A stretch of 64,000 nt of DNA from Wenyingzhuangia marina. Lineage in GTDB: Bacteria; Bacteroidota; Bacteroidia; Flavobacteriales; Flavobacteriaceae. Below the pieces are notes generated by a model. That model did not search any database. It had not been told where the DNA came from and saw only the letters and a list, made by a program, of their open reading frames with translations. Where the stretch lies: the NCBI RefSeq assembly GCF_900130035.1, contig NZ_FQXQ01000003.1, positions 62,001 to 126,000 on the forward strand, written 5' to 3'. A program made the translations under genes and the position numbers. Below, one piece after another: positions 1 to 9,914 of the stretch; the first letter of the stretch is position 1, and each line of letters starts with the position of its first letter.

Positions 1-1293
1 ACCATGATAATCTACCAGCATTTTATATTCTGCAGCTTTTTTTGCCATACGTTCATAGAAGTTAACCACATATTGATCGGCTCTTTGTATAAAGTCAATT
101 TTTACACCTTTTACTCCCCAATTTTTAAAAATAGTTAAAATGGTATCCATTTCTTCGTCTAACGGACGCCATAAACTCCAAAGTATAATGTCTACACCTT
201 TATCTTTCCCATATGCCACCAATTCTGGTATATCAATATTAGGATTTGATTCTTTTACGTTTAGGGTAGTTTTAGACCATCCTTCATCAAGAATAATATA
301 TTCCAAACCATATTTAGAAGCAAAATCAATATAATATTTATAAGTTTCTGTGTTAATTCCCGATTCAAAATCAACCCCATCAATATTGTTAGCATTCCAC
401 CAATCCCATGCTACTTTTCCTGGCTTAATCCATGAAACATTTTTAATTTTTAAAGGATTGGCTAATTGATATACTAAGTTGTTAGATATGATATCACTAT
501 CTTTTGGTGAAATCATGAAGACACGCCAAGGAAACGCTCTATTACCTGATGTTTTTGCTATATAATTTGCTTCGGTTCCTATGATCTCTGCACGATCTCG
601 TTTTCCTTTTATGGTGGATAAAACAACTTTTGGAAATATACTTTTAAATCCAGACTCTTTTTTTTGTAAAAATAAATGAGGATAATCGTAAATGTTTGAT
701 TCAGTAAAACTGATGCTTGGTGTATTAGTTTTTGTAAATAGTAATGGTAAATTGGCTATAGTACCTTTAGAAATATTATTAGGATTAAGTGCTTTAAAGT
801 AATTTTCAAAATGGGAAATCAACGTTTTTTCCTCGGGTAGATAGCACGTAAATTCAGGAGTCATATTAAAATCTAAGATTTCGTTAGAAATATTAATATC
901 TTTCCTTCCTAACTTTGTTACATATCTATAAGCTATACCATTATTGTAGACTCTAACTTCAAAATTAAAATGATTGTAATTAAGTGTTAGTAGATTGTAA
1001 GAATCTTGAATCATTTTGTTTTTAGTAGGAATAATTGCTTCAATTACTTTGTTCTCAGAAGAAATTTTAGCCTTTTTAAATTTAGAAGCAGAAACTAATG
1101 ATCCTTTTTTTTCTATTATTAAATCTGAGTTAACATCCTTAACAAGAGTTACTCCTAAATAATCAATGGTAAGGTGTAGAGTGTTTTTCTCTTTTACGGA
1201 AACAACAATAGCTCCGTTAGGGGATTGAACTGTTTGTTGTCCAAAAACAAAAACAGAACAAAAAAAGAATAATGTAATGAGTTTATGTATCAT
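1..1293 (-). CDS. Glycoside hydrolase family 97 (3' end beyond window)
   Basis: Secreted or periplasmic retaining alpha-glycosidase, probably acting on alpha-galactosides or alpha-glucosides delivered by the adjacent Sus system. The start at 1293 gives a clear signal peptide (residues 1-18, hydrophobic FFFCSVFVFG followed by QQ). 431 codons are visible; the C-terminus lies before base 1. GH97 hallmarks are VAWDWWNANNIDG, YIILDEGW and the final VDYHG. In GH97 the retaining enzymes have an Asp nucleophile where inverting SusB has Gly; here GVKIDFI places Asp at residue 400, so a retaining enzyme is inferred. The acid/base Glu is past the edge. Divergent from the SusC/SusD genes, which suggests one polysaccharide utilisation locus. 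The family assignment is firm; the substrate is not known. Confidence 0.88.
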   Translation of the reverse strand, partial: MIHKLITLFFFCSVFVFGQQTVQSPNGAIVVSVKEKNTLHLTIDYLGVTLVKDVNSDLIIEKKGSLVSASKFKKAKISSENKVIEAIIPTKNKMIQDSYNLLTLNYNHFNFEVRVYNNGIAYRYVTKLGRKDINISNEILDFNMTPEFTCYLPEEKTLISHFENYFKALNPNNISKGTIANLPLLFTKTNTPSISFTESNIYDYPHLFLQKKESGFKSIFPKVVLSTIKGKRDRAEIIGTEANYIAKTSGNRAFPWRVFMISPKDSDIISNNLVYQLANPLKIKNVSWIKPGKVAWDWWNANNIDGVDFESGINTETYKYYIDFASKYGLEYIILDEGWSKTTLNVKESNPNIDIPELVAYGKDKGVDIILWSLWRPLDEEMDTILTIFKNWGVKGVKIDFIQRADQYVVNFYERMAKKAAEYKMLVDYHG

Positions 1294-1774
1294 ATAATGT
1301 TTAATTAATAGTTTTTAAACCCATAAAGTTAATTTATATGCATGTACTTATTTAGTTGTTTATTGTCATATAGTTTGTAAATGTTAACCACTTTTAATTA
1401 ATAAACAGATAATTATTTTTTGATTTTGTGGACATAATATGAGCTTTCCGAAATTAATTATTAAAGGAAATAAACTCATAAATATATTAAGATACTCCCT
1501 TGTTTTTATTGTTAATTTTTTGTCCGTGTAGCCTTTTTATACAGCTTGTTTTTTCATGTTTTTTTTCTAGAGAAAGTAGTTAAACTGCTTTAAGTCAGTT
1601 TTTTTTATGTGGGTTGATTGTCTCGTGTTATTTTGACAAGTGTATTTGTTAATATAATACAATTATGAGATAATATAGGGTTAACAAAAAATAAACATGT
1701 TGATGTAATATTGTTATAAAATGTTTGTTTATCAAAAATTAACTAATTATAAAAACTTTAAAAAACAATGATTT
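1294..1774. promoter_or_regulatory. Divergent intergenic region GH97 / susC
   Basis: A 481-bp A/T-rich gap holding the two divergent promoters. I found no ORF with coding character, no RNA gene and no clear hairpin. No exact TAnnTTTG element is present on either strand; the best + strand candidate is listed separately. No regulator gene (HTCS or anti-sigma factor) is next to the locus inside this window. Confidence 0.5.
1700..1727 (+). promoter_or_regulatory. Candidate susC promoter
   Basis: TTG at 1700-1702, 17 nt, then AATGTTTG at 1720-1727, which matches the Bacteroidota -7 consensus TAnnTTTG in all but its first base. It would give a leader of about 40 nt before the start at 1775. Weak because the region is A/T rich. 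Confidence 0.3.
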
Positions 1775-4700
1775 ATGAAAAAAAACAACTTTAGTCCTTG
1801 TAGGAAAGGAGTGCTGCATAAAAGCAGATTTATGCATAAAGGAGTACTCTTTATTTTTCTGTTTTTTTTAAGTATTGCAATGTTTGCTCAACAGAAAAAA
1901 AATATTACGGGGGTGGTAACAGATTACAATGGTGAGCCGTTAATTGGGGTTACGGTTTTACAAAAAGGAACTAGTAATGGTGTTTACACGGGATTTGATG
2001 GTGAGTTTTCTATATCGGTACCTTTAAATGAAATTATAGTTTTTACTTATGTAGGTTTTAAAACCAGAGAAGTCGTAGTTAGAAAGGAAACCCCGCTTAA
2101 AATAAAAATGGCTGAATCTTCAGAATCTTTAGATGAGGTTGTAATTGTAGCTTTTGGTAAGCCACAAAAGAAAGAATCTATTGTAGGGGCTGTTTCTAAA
2201 ATAAGTGGAGATAAACTTATGTCTGTAAGAATGGGTAGTAGTGTAGAGAATAGCTTACAAGGTAGATTACCTGGTTTAACAGTTATTATGACTGACCCTA
2301 CACCAGGAGAAGAAGCTCTAGGTAACTATTATGGTGCGAACCCAATACAAATGTCTATTCGTGGTAATTCATCAATGGGAAGCAATTCTCCTTTAATTAT
2401 TGTTGATGGTGTTGAGAGACCTTTCTCAAATTTAGATCCTAATGATATTGAGTCTATTTCAATTCTTAAAGATGCGTCAGCAACTGCTGTTTATGGTGTA
2501 AAGGGAGCAAATGGAGTAATAATTGTTACAACAAAAAGAGGTAAAAAGGGAGTGGTTGAATTAGATTTTTCTGCTACTGTAAGTATGAAAACTCCTGCTA
2601 TTTTACCCGAGTATATGAATGCCTATGAAACAATGAAATTAAGAAATGAAGCATGGGCTAATGATGGTCTTTGGGACTTAATGGTTTCTGATGAAGTTCT
2701 TAATCATTATAGAGATCAAGATTTACCTTATTTATATCCAGATTTTGATTGGATGGATTATTATTTTAAGCCTGCTTTTGATCAAACTTATAATTTAAAT
2801 GCAAGAGGAGGTAACAATTTTGTTCAATATTATGCTTCTATAGGTTATTTAAAAGAAGGTGATATTTGGTCAGTTGGTAATAGTGAAGCTTTTCCATATA
2901 GCTATGATAAACAAAACGCACATTATGGTAGTAAAAGATATAATTTCAAGAACAATCTTGATTTTAATTTGTCTAAATCATCAAAACTGACTATTAACTT
3001 AGGGGGGAATATTAAAGAATGGGGAAAGCCAGAAGATACTTTTACTCAACCTATATGGTATGAGCCAGTAACTTCGTTGCCTTATTATCCTGAAGAAGCC
3101 CTTCAACAATATCCAGATAATTCAATACCCTATAATCAAACAGGTGTAAGACCTTTTCTTAAACCAGGACAAGGGGAAGTTGAGATGAATTGGATTGGTG
3201 CTCAAGGATTTAAAAGATATAAGTCAAATGAGATTAATGCTGATATCAAATTTAATCAAAAGCTTGACTTTATTACAAAAGGGTTATCTATTGATGGATT
3301 GTATTCTTATAATTCAAATGTTGTTTATGAAAGAGTTTTTAATTTAAATCAATATTTCGGATATTATTTAGATCCTGTAACCCAGCAATGGGGAAGATAT
3401 GATAATGGAGGTGGTGTAAATTTAGATACGCCACAACCAAAATTACAAGTAAATAATACAGAAAGTGTTTTTAAGGGATGGAGAAGTCATTATATTCAAG
3501 GTACTTTAGCTTATAATCGTTCATTTGGTAAGCATTCCGTTTCTGGTTTAGGACTTTTTAGTCGTAGAGAATCACTTGTTGAAAATTTAGCTCAATTTCC
3601 TCATTATGAAGAAAACTGGGTAGGTAGTGGATCATATAGTTATGATGATCGTTATTTTTTAGAAGCGAGTGTAGCTCATACTGGTTCTGAGAAATTTGCA
3701 CCAGGACTTCGTTTTGGAACATTCCCAGCAGGTGGACTTGGATGGGTAATTTCTAATGAAGAATTTTTTGACAATCTTAGTGAAACGGTCAACATGTTAA
3801 AACTAAAATACTCTTACGGTGTTGTAGGAAGTGATGTTGGAATTGCAAGATGGTTATATCAATCTGAGTATAATCAAAGTGGAGTTACTAACTTTGGTTT
3901 TCCTCGTCAAAATTATGGATATATAAATGAAGGTAGTTTACCAATAAAAAATGCTACATGGGAAAAAGCATATAAGCAAAATGTAGGACTTGAACTTGGT
4001 TTGTTTAGAGATTTAGTTACATTAAATGTTGATTTATTTGATGAGCGCAGAGAAGATATACTTCAACCTAGACAAAGAGTTCCTGCATGGGCAGGTGTTC
4101 CAACTATAAGTTCTAATATTGGAACCTCTAAAAGTCATGGTTTTGAGGTTGAGTTAGGATTTAACAAAGCTTTTAATGACGGTTCATTTATCACATTTAA
4201 GGGGAATCTTACTGCTCAAGAAAATAGAATGGTTTATTATGATGAATCTAAAAATGTACCATTTAACCTTAAAGCAGAAGGGAAGCCGGTAGATATTGCT
4301 AGAAGGTTAGGGTCATATACTCCAGGTACAGGTATTGTAGATAAAGGTTTTTATCAAAACTTTGATGAATTGTTTTTATGGCCAAGAGCAGGAGGACCTA
4401 GTCCAATTGTTGGAGATTTAAAGTTTCTTGATTTTAATGGAGATGGTACTGTTGATGGGCAAGATAGAGTTGTTGCAGAAAGTCTTACTATACCAGCTGT
4501 AACTTGGAACGGTATCATTGGAGGTGGTTATAAAAATTTATCACTTGAATTAAATTTTTATGGAATTAGTAGTGTACAAACACCAATGAGGCAAGGGGGG
4601 ATGTTTTATTTATACCCTTTTACCGAAAATAAGAACAATGCTTATACAGCTCATGCAGATCATTGGAGTGCAACAAACACTAATGCTCAATTCCCTTCAG

Positions 4701-4990
4701 TTCATGCTGAAGCAACAAAGCAGTACAATTATCAAATCAGTAGTTTTTCAATGATAGAAGGTCAGTATTTTCGTTTAAGAAGTGCTAATCTTAGATATAC
4801 GATTCAATCAGACGCTATGAAAAAAACTACAGGTATTTCAAGTTTAGATATAGGACTAATAGGAACAAATTTATTCACTTGGAGAAAACGTAAATGGGGA
4901 GGTGATCCTGAGGGAGGAAATTATGGGGTTGATTTCGGTGCATACCCACAAATGAAGAGATACACTTTAGAACTTCGTGCAAAATTCTAA
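1775..4990 (+). CDS. SusC/RagA-family TonB-dependent outer membrane transporter
   Basis: Outer membrane barrel that imports oligosaccharides bound by its SusD partner. 1071 aa. Signal peptide in residues 20-38 (FIFLFFLSIAMFA); the long basic leader before it is common in SusC proteins, so the start at 1775 is kept, with 1832 (Met20) as alternative. A carboxypeptidase-regulatory-like domain follows (about 43-115), then a TonB-box-like EVVIVAFG (121-128), the plug (about 135-260) with the SusC signatures LQGRLPGL, PLIIVDGVER and GANGVIIVTTKRG, and a long barrel ending in the aromatic KF terminus. A calcium-loop-like DFNGDGTVDGQD lies late in the barrel. First gene of a five-gene + strand operon; 15 nt before susD. 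Substrate unknown. Confidence 0.93.
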   Translation: MKKNNFSPCRKGVLHKSRFMHKGVLFIFLFFLSIAMFAQQKKNITGVVTDYNGEPLIGVTVLQKGTSNGVYTGFDGEFSISVPLNEIIVFTYVGFKTREVVVRKETPLKIKMAESSESLDEVVIVAFGKPQKKESIVGAVSKISGDKLMSVRMGSSVENSLQGRLPGLTVIMTDPTPGEEALGNYYGANPIQMSIRGNSSMGSNSPLIIVDGVERPFSNLDPNDIESISILKDASATAVYGVKGANGVIIVTTKRGKKGVVELDFSATVSMKTPAILPEYMNAYETMKLRNEAWANDGLWDLMVSDEVLNHYRDQDLPYLYPDFDWMDYYFKPAFDQTYNLNARGGNNFVQYYASIGYLKEGDIWSVGNSEAFPYSYDKQNAHYGSKRYNFKNNLDFNLSKSSKLTINLGGNIKEWGKPEDTFTQPIWYEPVTSLPYYPEEALQQYPDNSIPYNQTGVRPFLKPGQGEVEMNWIGAQGFKRYKSNEINADIKFNQKLDFITKGLSIDGLYSYNSNVVYERVFNLNQYFGYYLDPVTQQWGRYDNGGGVNLDTPQPKLQVNNTESVFKGWRSHYIQGTLAYNRSFGKHSVSGLGLFSRRESLVENLAQFPHYEENWVGSGSYSYDDRYFLEASVAHTGSEKFAPGLRFGTFPAGGLGWVISNEEFFDNLSETVNMLKLKYSYGVVGSDVGIARWLYQSEYNQSGVTNFGFPRQNYGYINEGSLPIKNATWEKAYKQNVGLELGLFRDLVTLNVDLFDERREDILQPRQRVPAWAGVPTISSNIGTSKSHGFEVELGFNKAFNDGSFITFKGNLTAQENRMVYYDESKNVPFNLKAEGKPVDIARRLGSYTPGTGIVDKGFYQNFDELFLWPRAGGPSPIVGDLKFLDFNGDGTVDGQDRVVAESLTIPAVTWNGIIGGGYKNLSLELNFYGISSVQTPMRQGGMFYLYPFTENKNNAYTAHADHWSATNTNAQFPSVHAEATKQYNYQISSFSMIEGQYFRLRSANLRYTIQSDAMKKTTGISSLDIGLIGTNLFTWRKRKWGGDPEGGNYGVDFGAYPQMKRYTLELRAKF

Positions 4991-5005
4991 CAAAAAATCA
5001 AAAAC

Positions 5006-6793
5006 ATGAAAAAAACACAAAAATATATATTAACTATTATTGGTTTTTTTGCAATTATCAATCTTAATAGTTGTGAAGATTATCTTGATAAAGTACAAGA
5101 ATCTGATGGAATACAAGAAGAGGCTATTCTAAAAGATTACGTAATGTTTAGACAGTATGAAGATGGAATGTACCAGGACTTATTAAACTATCTTTCATCT
5201 TCAGATTATAGTTTTATTTCAGCACTTTCTGATGAAGGTTATGTTAATTCTATAAATTGGGAAACTATGCCGATAGCACAGAGTGGAGACTGGCTTAGAT
5301 CTTACAGTACAGGGCAAGCCCTTCAATTTTTTAGAGTATGGGGATCTTGGAGAAGCATACGTATTGCGAATAGAGTTATTGAATTACTCCCTAAGTTAGA
5401 GGGGGCTACTGATGCTCAAAAAGACGAATTAAAAGGGCAAGCACATTTTATGAGAGCATGGTATTATTACGAAATGCTTAAGCGACAAGGAGGAATGCCT
5501 TATATTACAACTGCCTTTAGTGCTGATGATTCTACAGAAGAATTTGCATTGCCACGTCTTTCATATCATGAAACAGCTTTAAAAATTGCAGCAGATTGTG
5601 ACTCTGCAGCTGTATTGTTGCCAGAAAGATGGAATCAACAAAATTTAGGTAGACCTGAAAAAGGAGCTGCTATGGCAGTTAAAGCTGCAGCTTTATTGTT
5701 TAGTGCAAGTCCAAGTAATAATCCAAGTGATGACCAGTCAAAGTGGGAGTTAGCCGCTAAAGCTTCATGGGATTTATTATCGGACTTAGGTAATTATGGA
5801 AATAATAGATATAGCCTTGTTGAATCTAATGGTACTGATAAAGTAACTTATAAAATTCCTTCTATAGCAGGTGAAAAATCAATAGAGTACAGTAGTGGGT
5901 TTGATAGTATCTTTATGTATCAACCATTTCATGATGAAATTATTTGGGAAAATTATGCTGTTTCTAGTGGAGCTGATAATACGCATGTTGTCTTTACAAC
6001 AAGAGGGCTTCAATACACCAATGTTATTCAAGGGTACAGTGTTAATGCAAGTTTTGTTGATTTGTTTGAAACAAAGAATGGATTAGCTATTGGAGATGAT
6101 CCGGATTTCGATAGTCAAGATCCTTATATCAATAGAGATCCTAGGTTTTATCACTCTATTCTATTTAATGGAGAAAGATGGACAAGTGAATCTGATAGAT
6201 ATTTAGAGTTATTTGATGGTGGTGAAGAAAGAAAATCTGAACCTGGTTATAATCAATCTGGTTATATGGCAAGAAAATTCTGGGCAAGAAATGTAGATGG
6301 ATTTCCTGGAGGAATTAGTTCACCAATTACACATGTCATTTATTTTAGGTTAGCAGATATCTTATTACAATATGCTGAAGCAGCAAATGAAATAGGAGGT
6401 CCAAATTATACACTACCTGGGGCGGCTATTAGTGCAGTAGAAGCTGTTAATATTGTAAGGGCACGTGTGCAAATGCCTCCAGTAAATGCAATGTATTTAA
6501 GTGATAAAAATTCTTTTAGAGAAAGAATTAAGAATGAGAGAGCGGTAGAGTTTTATTTAGAAGGGAAACGCTTTTTTGATTTATCTAGATGGGGTGATGC
6601 ACATAAAATAGAGCATAAAGCTTATTATGCTGATCAATTTTTAGAAAATCCAGCAGCTCCTACTGGGTATGATATTAATAGAGCATCAACACCATTTTAT
6701 ATACGCACATTTGAGCAAAAGCAATATAAATGGCCTATTCCGTTGAGTGATGCGTTTATGTTTGAAGAATTTAAACAAAACCCAGGATGGTAG
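5006..6793 (+). CDS. SusD/RagB-family nutrient-binding lipoprotein
   Basis: Cell-surface glycan-binding lipoprotein that caps the SusC transporter encoded just upstream. 595 aa. Lipoprotein signal with lipobox ending at Cys23 (LNSC), so exported and lipid-anchored. SusD features are the TPR-like helical N-terminus, HFMRAWYYYEMLKRQGGMPY (about 149-168), and the C-terminal ERAVEFYLEGKRFFDLSRWG followed by the closing WPIPLSDAFM...NPGW. The family, not the ligand, can be read from sequence. Stop codon at 6791-6793, followed closely by the second transporter gene. Confidence 0.93.
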   Translation: MKKTQKYILTIIGFFAIINLNSCEDYLDKVQESDGIQEEAILKDYVMFRQYEDGMYQDLLNYLSSSDYSFISALSDEGYVNSINWETMPIAQSGDWLRSYSTGQALQFFRVWGSWRSIRIANRVIELLPKLEGATDAQKDELKGQAHFMRAWYYYEMLKRQGGMPYITTAFSADDSTEEFALPRLSYHETALKIAADCDSAAVLLPERWNQQNLGRPEKGAAMAVKAAALLFSASPSNNPSDDQSKWELAAKASWDLLSDLGNYGNNRYSLVESNGTDKVTYKIPSIAGEKSIEYSSGFDSIFMYQPFHDEIIWENYAVSSGADNTHVVFTTRGLQYTNVIQGYSVNASFVDLFETKNGLAIGDDPDFDSQDPYINRDPRFYHSILFNGERWTSESDRYLELFDGGEERKSEPGYNQSGYMARKFWARNVDGFPGGISSPITHVIYFRLADILLQYAEAANEIGGPNYTLPGAAISAVEAVNIVRARVQMPPVNAMYLSDKNSFRERIKNERAVEFYLEGKRFFDLSRWGDAHKIEHKAYYADQFLENPAAPTGYDINRASTPFYIRTFEQKQYKWPIPLSDAFMFEEFKQNPGW

Positions 6794-6825
6794 AATTATT
6801 AATAAAACGACAAAATATAACAATT

Positions 6826-9800
6826 ATGTATAGAAAAATTGTAAACATGTTGATGTTTTTTGCAATCATTGGCATATTTGGTTCTACATCTTTACTTGCA
6901 CAGAATCAGGATGATAAATCATCTACATCTGTTTTTACTGGAAAGGTTGTGAATAGTGACGGTGAACCTATTTCAAATGTTTTTGTAAAATCATTTGAAG
7001 CAAATGGTAAAAGTGTTACAAATAAAGAAGGTGAATTTACAATAGAAGTATCTAATGAAAATGATCAAATTACAATAGACGAATTCGGATATTTATTTAG
7101 TACAACCGAAATTACAGATGGTAAACTCGAAGACAATAATATTAATATTGTGTTATCAAAAGTTGGAACACTTCAAAATAGTACAGTAAAATTGCCATAT
7201 CAATCGTTTTCTAATAATAGAAGTGTATCTGCTACCTATACTATTTCGGGAGAAGAGCTTCAATCTTATCCAGCAAGTACATTTTTAGAAACACTTTCAG
7301 GTAGGATACCTGGTTTGACAGTAAATACTTATAGTAACGGATCAGGTTCTATTAGGTTTGATTTAAATACAGGAGGTATCAATACAGGAGAAGACGTTTA
7401 TGCTAGTATAAGAGGAGATAATGTATCTTTTTATATAGATGGTATAAGAAGAGATCCATCAGATCTTAATGTTTTTGAAGTAGAATCAGTACAGGTTATA
7501 AAAGATATGTCAGGAAGAGCTGTTCTTGGATTGGCTGGTTTAAATCCTGTAATTTGGATTACTACTAAAACAGGAAAAAAATTCAAAAAAGAAATATCAG
7601 TAACTACTGAAACAGGTATAAGCTCTCCAACTTCACAACCTGAATATTTAGATTCCTATAATTATGCATCATTGTTTAATGAAGCTCTAACAAATGATGG
7701 TTTAAGTGCATTATATTCTTCTGACGATTTAGCTGCTTATAAAAATGGTACAGATCCTCTATACTATCCTAATGTTGATTATTTTGACGATTATGTTAAA
7801 ACATCAAGTAAATTTACTAGAGCTAATATTAATTTTAGTGGTGGAGATGAAAAAGTAAATTATTTTTCATTATTAGATTATGTACAAACCAATGGTTTAG
7901 AAAAGATAGGAGAAAGTTCTATAAACAACAGATTTAAAGCAAGAGGAGGTGTAAATATTAAATTGACTGATAAAATTGAGTTTAGAGTTAATATAGCAGG
8001 AACGTACCAAGCACAAAAATTTCCAAATGAAGGAAATGGTCCTAATCCATTTAACTTATTTAATTTTATTGCAACCAATCCAGCAAATGCACACGCTATT
8101 TCATATGATGGTAAATATATTATTAATGATAATTACCCTTTAAATATTGAAAATGAACTTTTGTATGGTGGATATGCTGAATCTGCAAATCTTAATTCAC
8201 AAAACAGTACTTCTTTATTAATAGATCTTAATGAACTAACTAAAGGCCTTACCTTTACAGGAACTGCTGGTTTTGATACTTATAGCACAGTTGTTACTAA
8301 TAAAGGAGGAACAGCAGACCTTTATAGATTACAGAACAATAATGAATTAGTTCGTGTACAACAAGCTACTGTTGTTCCAAATCTTAACTTAGGTAATGAT
8401 TTCTTTTCAAGAAATACTACTGCTTTTTTACATTTTGATTATGATAGAACTTTTGATAAACATGCTTTAACTATGAATGCATCATATTATGCGGGTCTTG
8501 TAGAGTATCGTGGTTGGGGAAATTATCAACCTATTAAAAAACAAGATTTTGGTTATAGAGCAAATTATGTTTATGATGAAAAGTATGTTGTGCAGTTAGA
8601 TTTATCTTATACAGGGAGTATGAAGTTGCCTGAAGGGGATAGATATAATTTATATCCTACTATTGGAGCTGCTTGGGTAGCTAGTAATGAATCTTTCCTA
8701 AGCTCTAGTAAGGTTGTAAATTACTTAAAAGCTTTTGCTTCATATGGAATTATGGGTAATGATGATTTTAGAACAGGTTTTAGTTCTACTTATAATCCTT
8801 ATTATTTAAGTACTACTTTATGGCAACAAGTCGGAACCTGGCAATCTGGTATTAATGATAATAGAGGTAACAGCGTAAGCGTATTTAATATTCAACAGGA
8901 AGGAAGTACAAATTATCAATTGCCTGAAATGAGCTATTTAAATATTGGTACACAAGGAGAATTTTTTGATAAATCATTGTCATTCGAAGTAAATTATTTT
9001 AGTCAAGTATATTCTAATCAAATATCTCAAAGAAGTTCTTTAATTCCTTCTTTATTTGGTTCGGGTAGTTTTTTACCATTAACTAACTATGGTAAAACAA
9101 AATATTGGGGGCTTGATGGATATTTACAATATTCTAATAAAGTAGGTGATTTAGAATATAGCTTAGGAGGTAATGCACAATACAAAAGAGGTAAATATGT
9201 AGATGTAGATGAGCCAGCAGCTTTAGAAGATTATAGAAAATTAGCTGGAAAGGAAGTTGATATGTTTAGAGGATATCAAGCAGAAGGTTTATATCAATCT
9301 GAAGAAGAAATTACCTCTAGAGGTGTTACTCAAAGTTGGGGTGATGTACAGCCAGGAGATATTCGTTATAGAGATTATAATGAAGATGGCGTAGTTGATG
9401 AAAAGGATGTTTTTACTACTGATGAACACGCTGCTAGAGTGTTTTATGGTGCAAACTTAAGATTAAAGTACAAAGGTTTTGGTCTTTTCGTAGTAGGTCA
9501 AGGTCGAGCTGATGGTACAATTTCAGTAAATAGCGATTATTTTACAGGAAGAAATCCAAGAGCAAACTATTCTACAGTTATGTTAGATAGGTATCCGGAA
9601 ACAAATAATTTACCACGATTAACAACACAATCGCAAAACAATTATCAAAACTCTACTTTTTGGAGAAAAAGTGCAGCATACTTTACTATTAAAAATATAG
9701 AGTTTAGTTATACCATGCCTAAATCTATAGCAAATAATATTTTGCTTCCTAATTTAAAATTCTTTGTAAGAGGTAAAAACGTAGCTTCTTTTTCAGAATT

Positions 9801-9897
9801 TTCTGATTATAATATAGATCCAGAAAGTTTAAATTCAGGTGTTACTGTATTCCCTATACTAAGAACATTTACTTTAGGAGTATCATGCAAATTTTAA
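6826..9897 (+). CDS. Second SusC-like TonB-dependent transporter (divergent plug)
   Basis: Outer membrane transporter paralogue, 1023 aa from the chosen start. An upstream in-frame ATG at 6787 overlaps susD by 7 nt, but Met at 6826 begins a clean signal peptide (MYRKIVNMLMFFAIIGIF, cleavage near LLAQ), so it is preferred. Carboxypeptidase-regulatory-like domain at about 35-115, plug with LSGRIPGLTVNTY and VSFYIDGIRRDP. The usual VYGxxGANGVIIVTTKRG is changed to VLGLAGLNPVIWITTKTG, so it is a diverged SusC type. A DYNEDGVVDEKDV loop is present near the end. Pairs with the SusD-like gene downstream; two tandem pairs suggest two ligands or two forms of one ligand. Confidence 0.88.
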   Translation: MYRKIVNMLMFFAIIGIFGSTSLLAQNQDDKSSTSVFTGKVVNSDGEPISNVFVKSFEANGKSVTNKEGEFTIEVSNENDQITIDEFGYLFSTTEITDGKLEDNNINIVLSKVGTLQNSTVKLPYQSFSNNRSVSATYTISGEELQSYPASTFLETLSGRIPGLTVNTYSNGSGSIRFDLNTGGINTGEDVYASIRGDNVSFYIDGIRRDPSDLNVFEVESVQVIKDMSGRAVLGLAGLNPVIWITTKTGKKFKKEISVTTETGISSPTSQPEYLDSYNYASLFNEALTNDGLSALYSSDDLAAYKNGTDPLYYPNVDYFDDYVKTSSKFTRANINFSGGDEKVNYFSLLDYVQTNGLEKIGESSINNRFKARGGVNIKLTDKIEFRVNIAGTYQAQKFPNEGNGPNPFNLFNFIATNPANAHAISYDGKYIINDNYPLNIENELLYGGYAESANLNSQNSTSLLIDLNELTKGLTFTGTAGFDTYSTVVTNKGGTADLYRLQNNNELVRVQQATVVPNLNLGNDFFSRNTTAFLHFDYDRTFDKHALTMNASYYAGLVEYRGWGNYQPIKKQDFGYRANYVYDEKYVVQLDLSYTGSMKLPEGDRYNLYPTIGAAWVASNESFLSSSKVVNYLKAFASYGIMGNDDFRTGFSSTYNPYYLSTTLWQQVGTWQSGINDNRGNSVSVFNIQQEGSTNYQLPEMSYLNIGTQGEFFDKSLSFEVNYFSQVYSNQISQRSSLIPSLFGSGSFLPLTNYGKTKYWGLDGYLQYSNKVGDLEYSLGGNAQYKRGKYVDVDEPAALEDYRKLAGKEVDMFRGYQAEGLYQSEEEITSRGVTQSWGDVQPGDIRYRDYNEDGVVDEKDVFTTDEHAARVFYGANLRLKYKGFGLFVVGQGRADGTISVNSDYFTGRNPRANYSTVMLDRYPETNNLPRLTTQSQNNYQNSTFWRKSAAYFTIKNIEFSYTMPKSIANNILLPNLKFFVRGKNVASFSEFSDYNIDPESLNSGVTVFPILRTFTLGVSCKF

Positions 9898-9914
9898 CTA
9901 ATAACTACAAGATT

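Noticed and set aside
1294-1774. Hybrid two-component or anti-sigma control site for the sus operon
   Set aside because: No regulator gene is in the window beside the locus and no repeated motif stands out in the gap.
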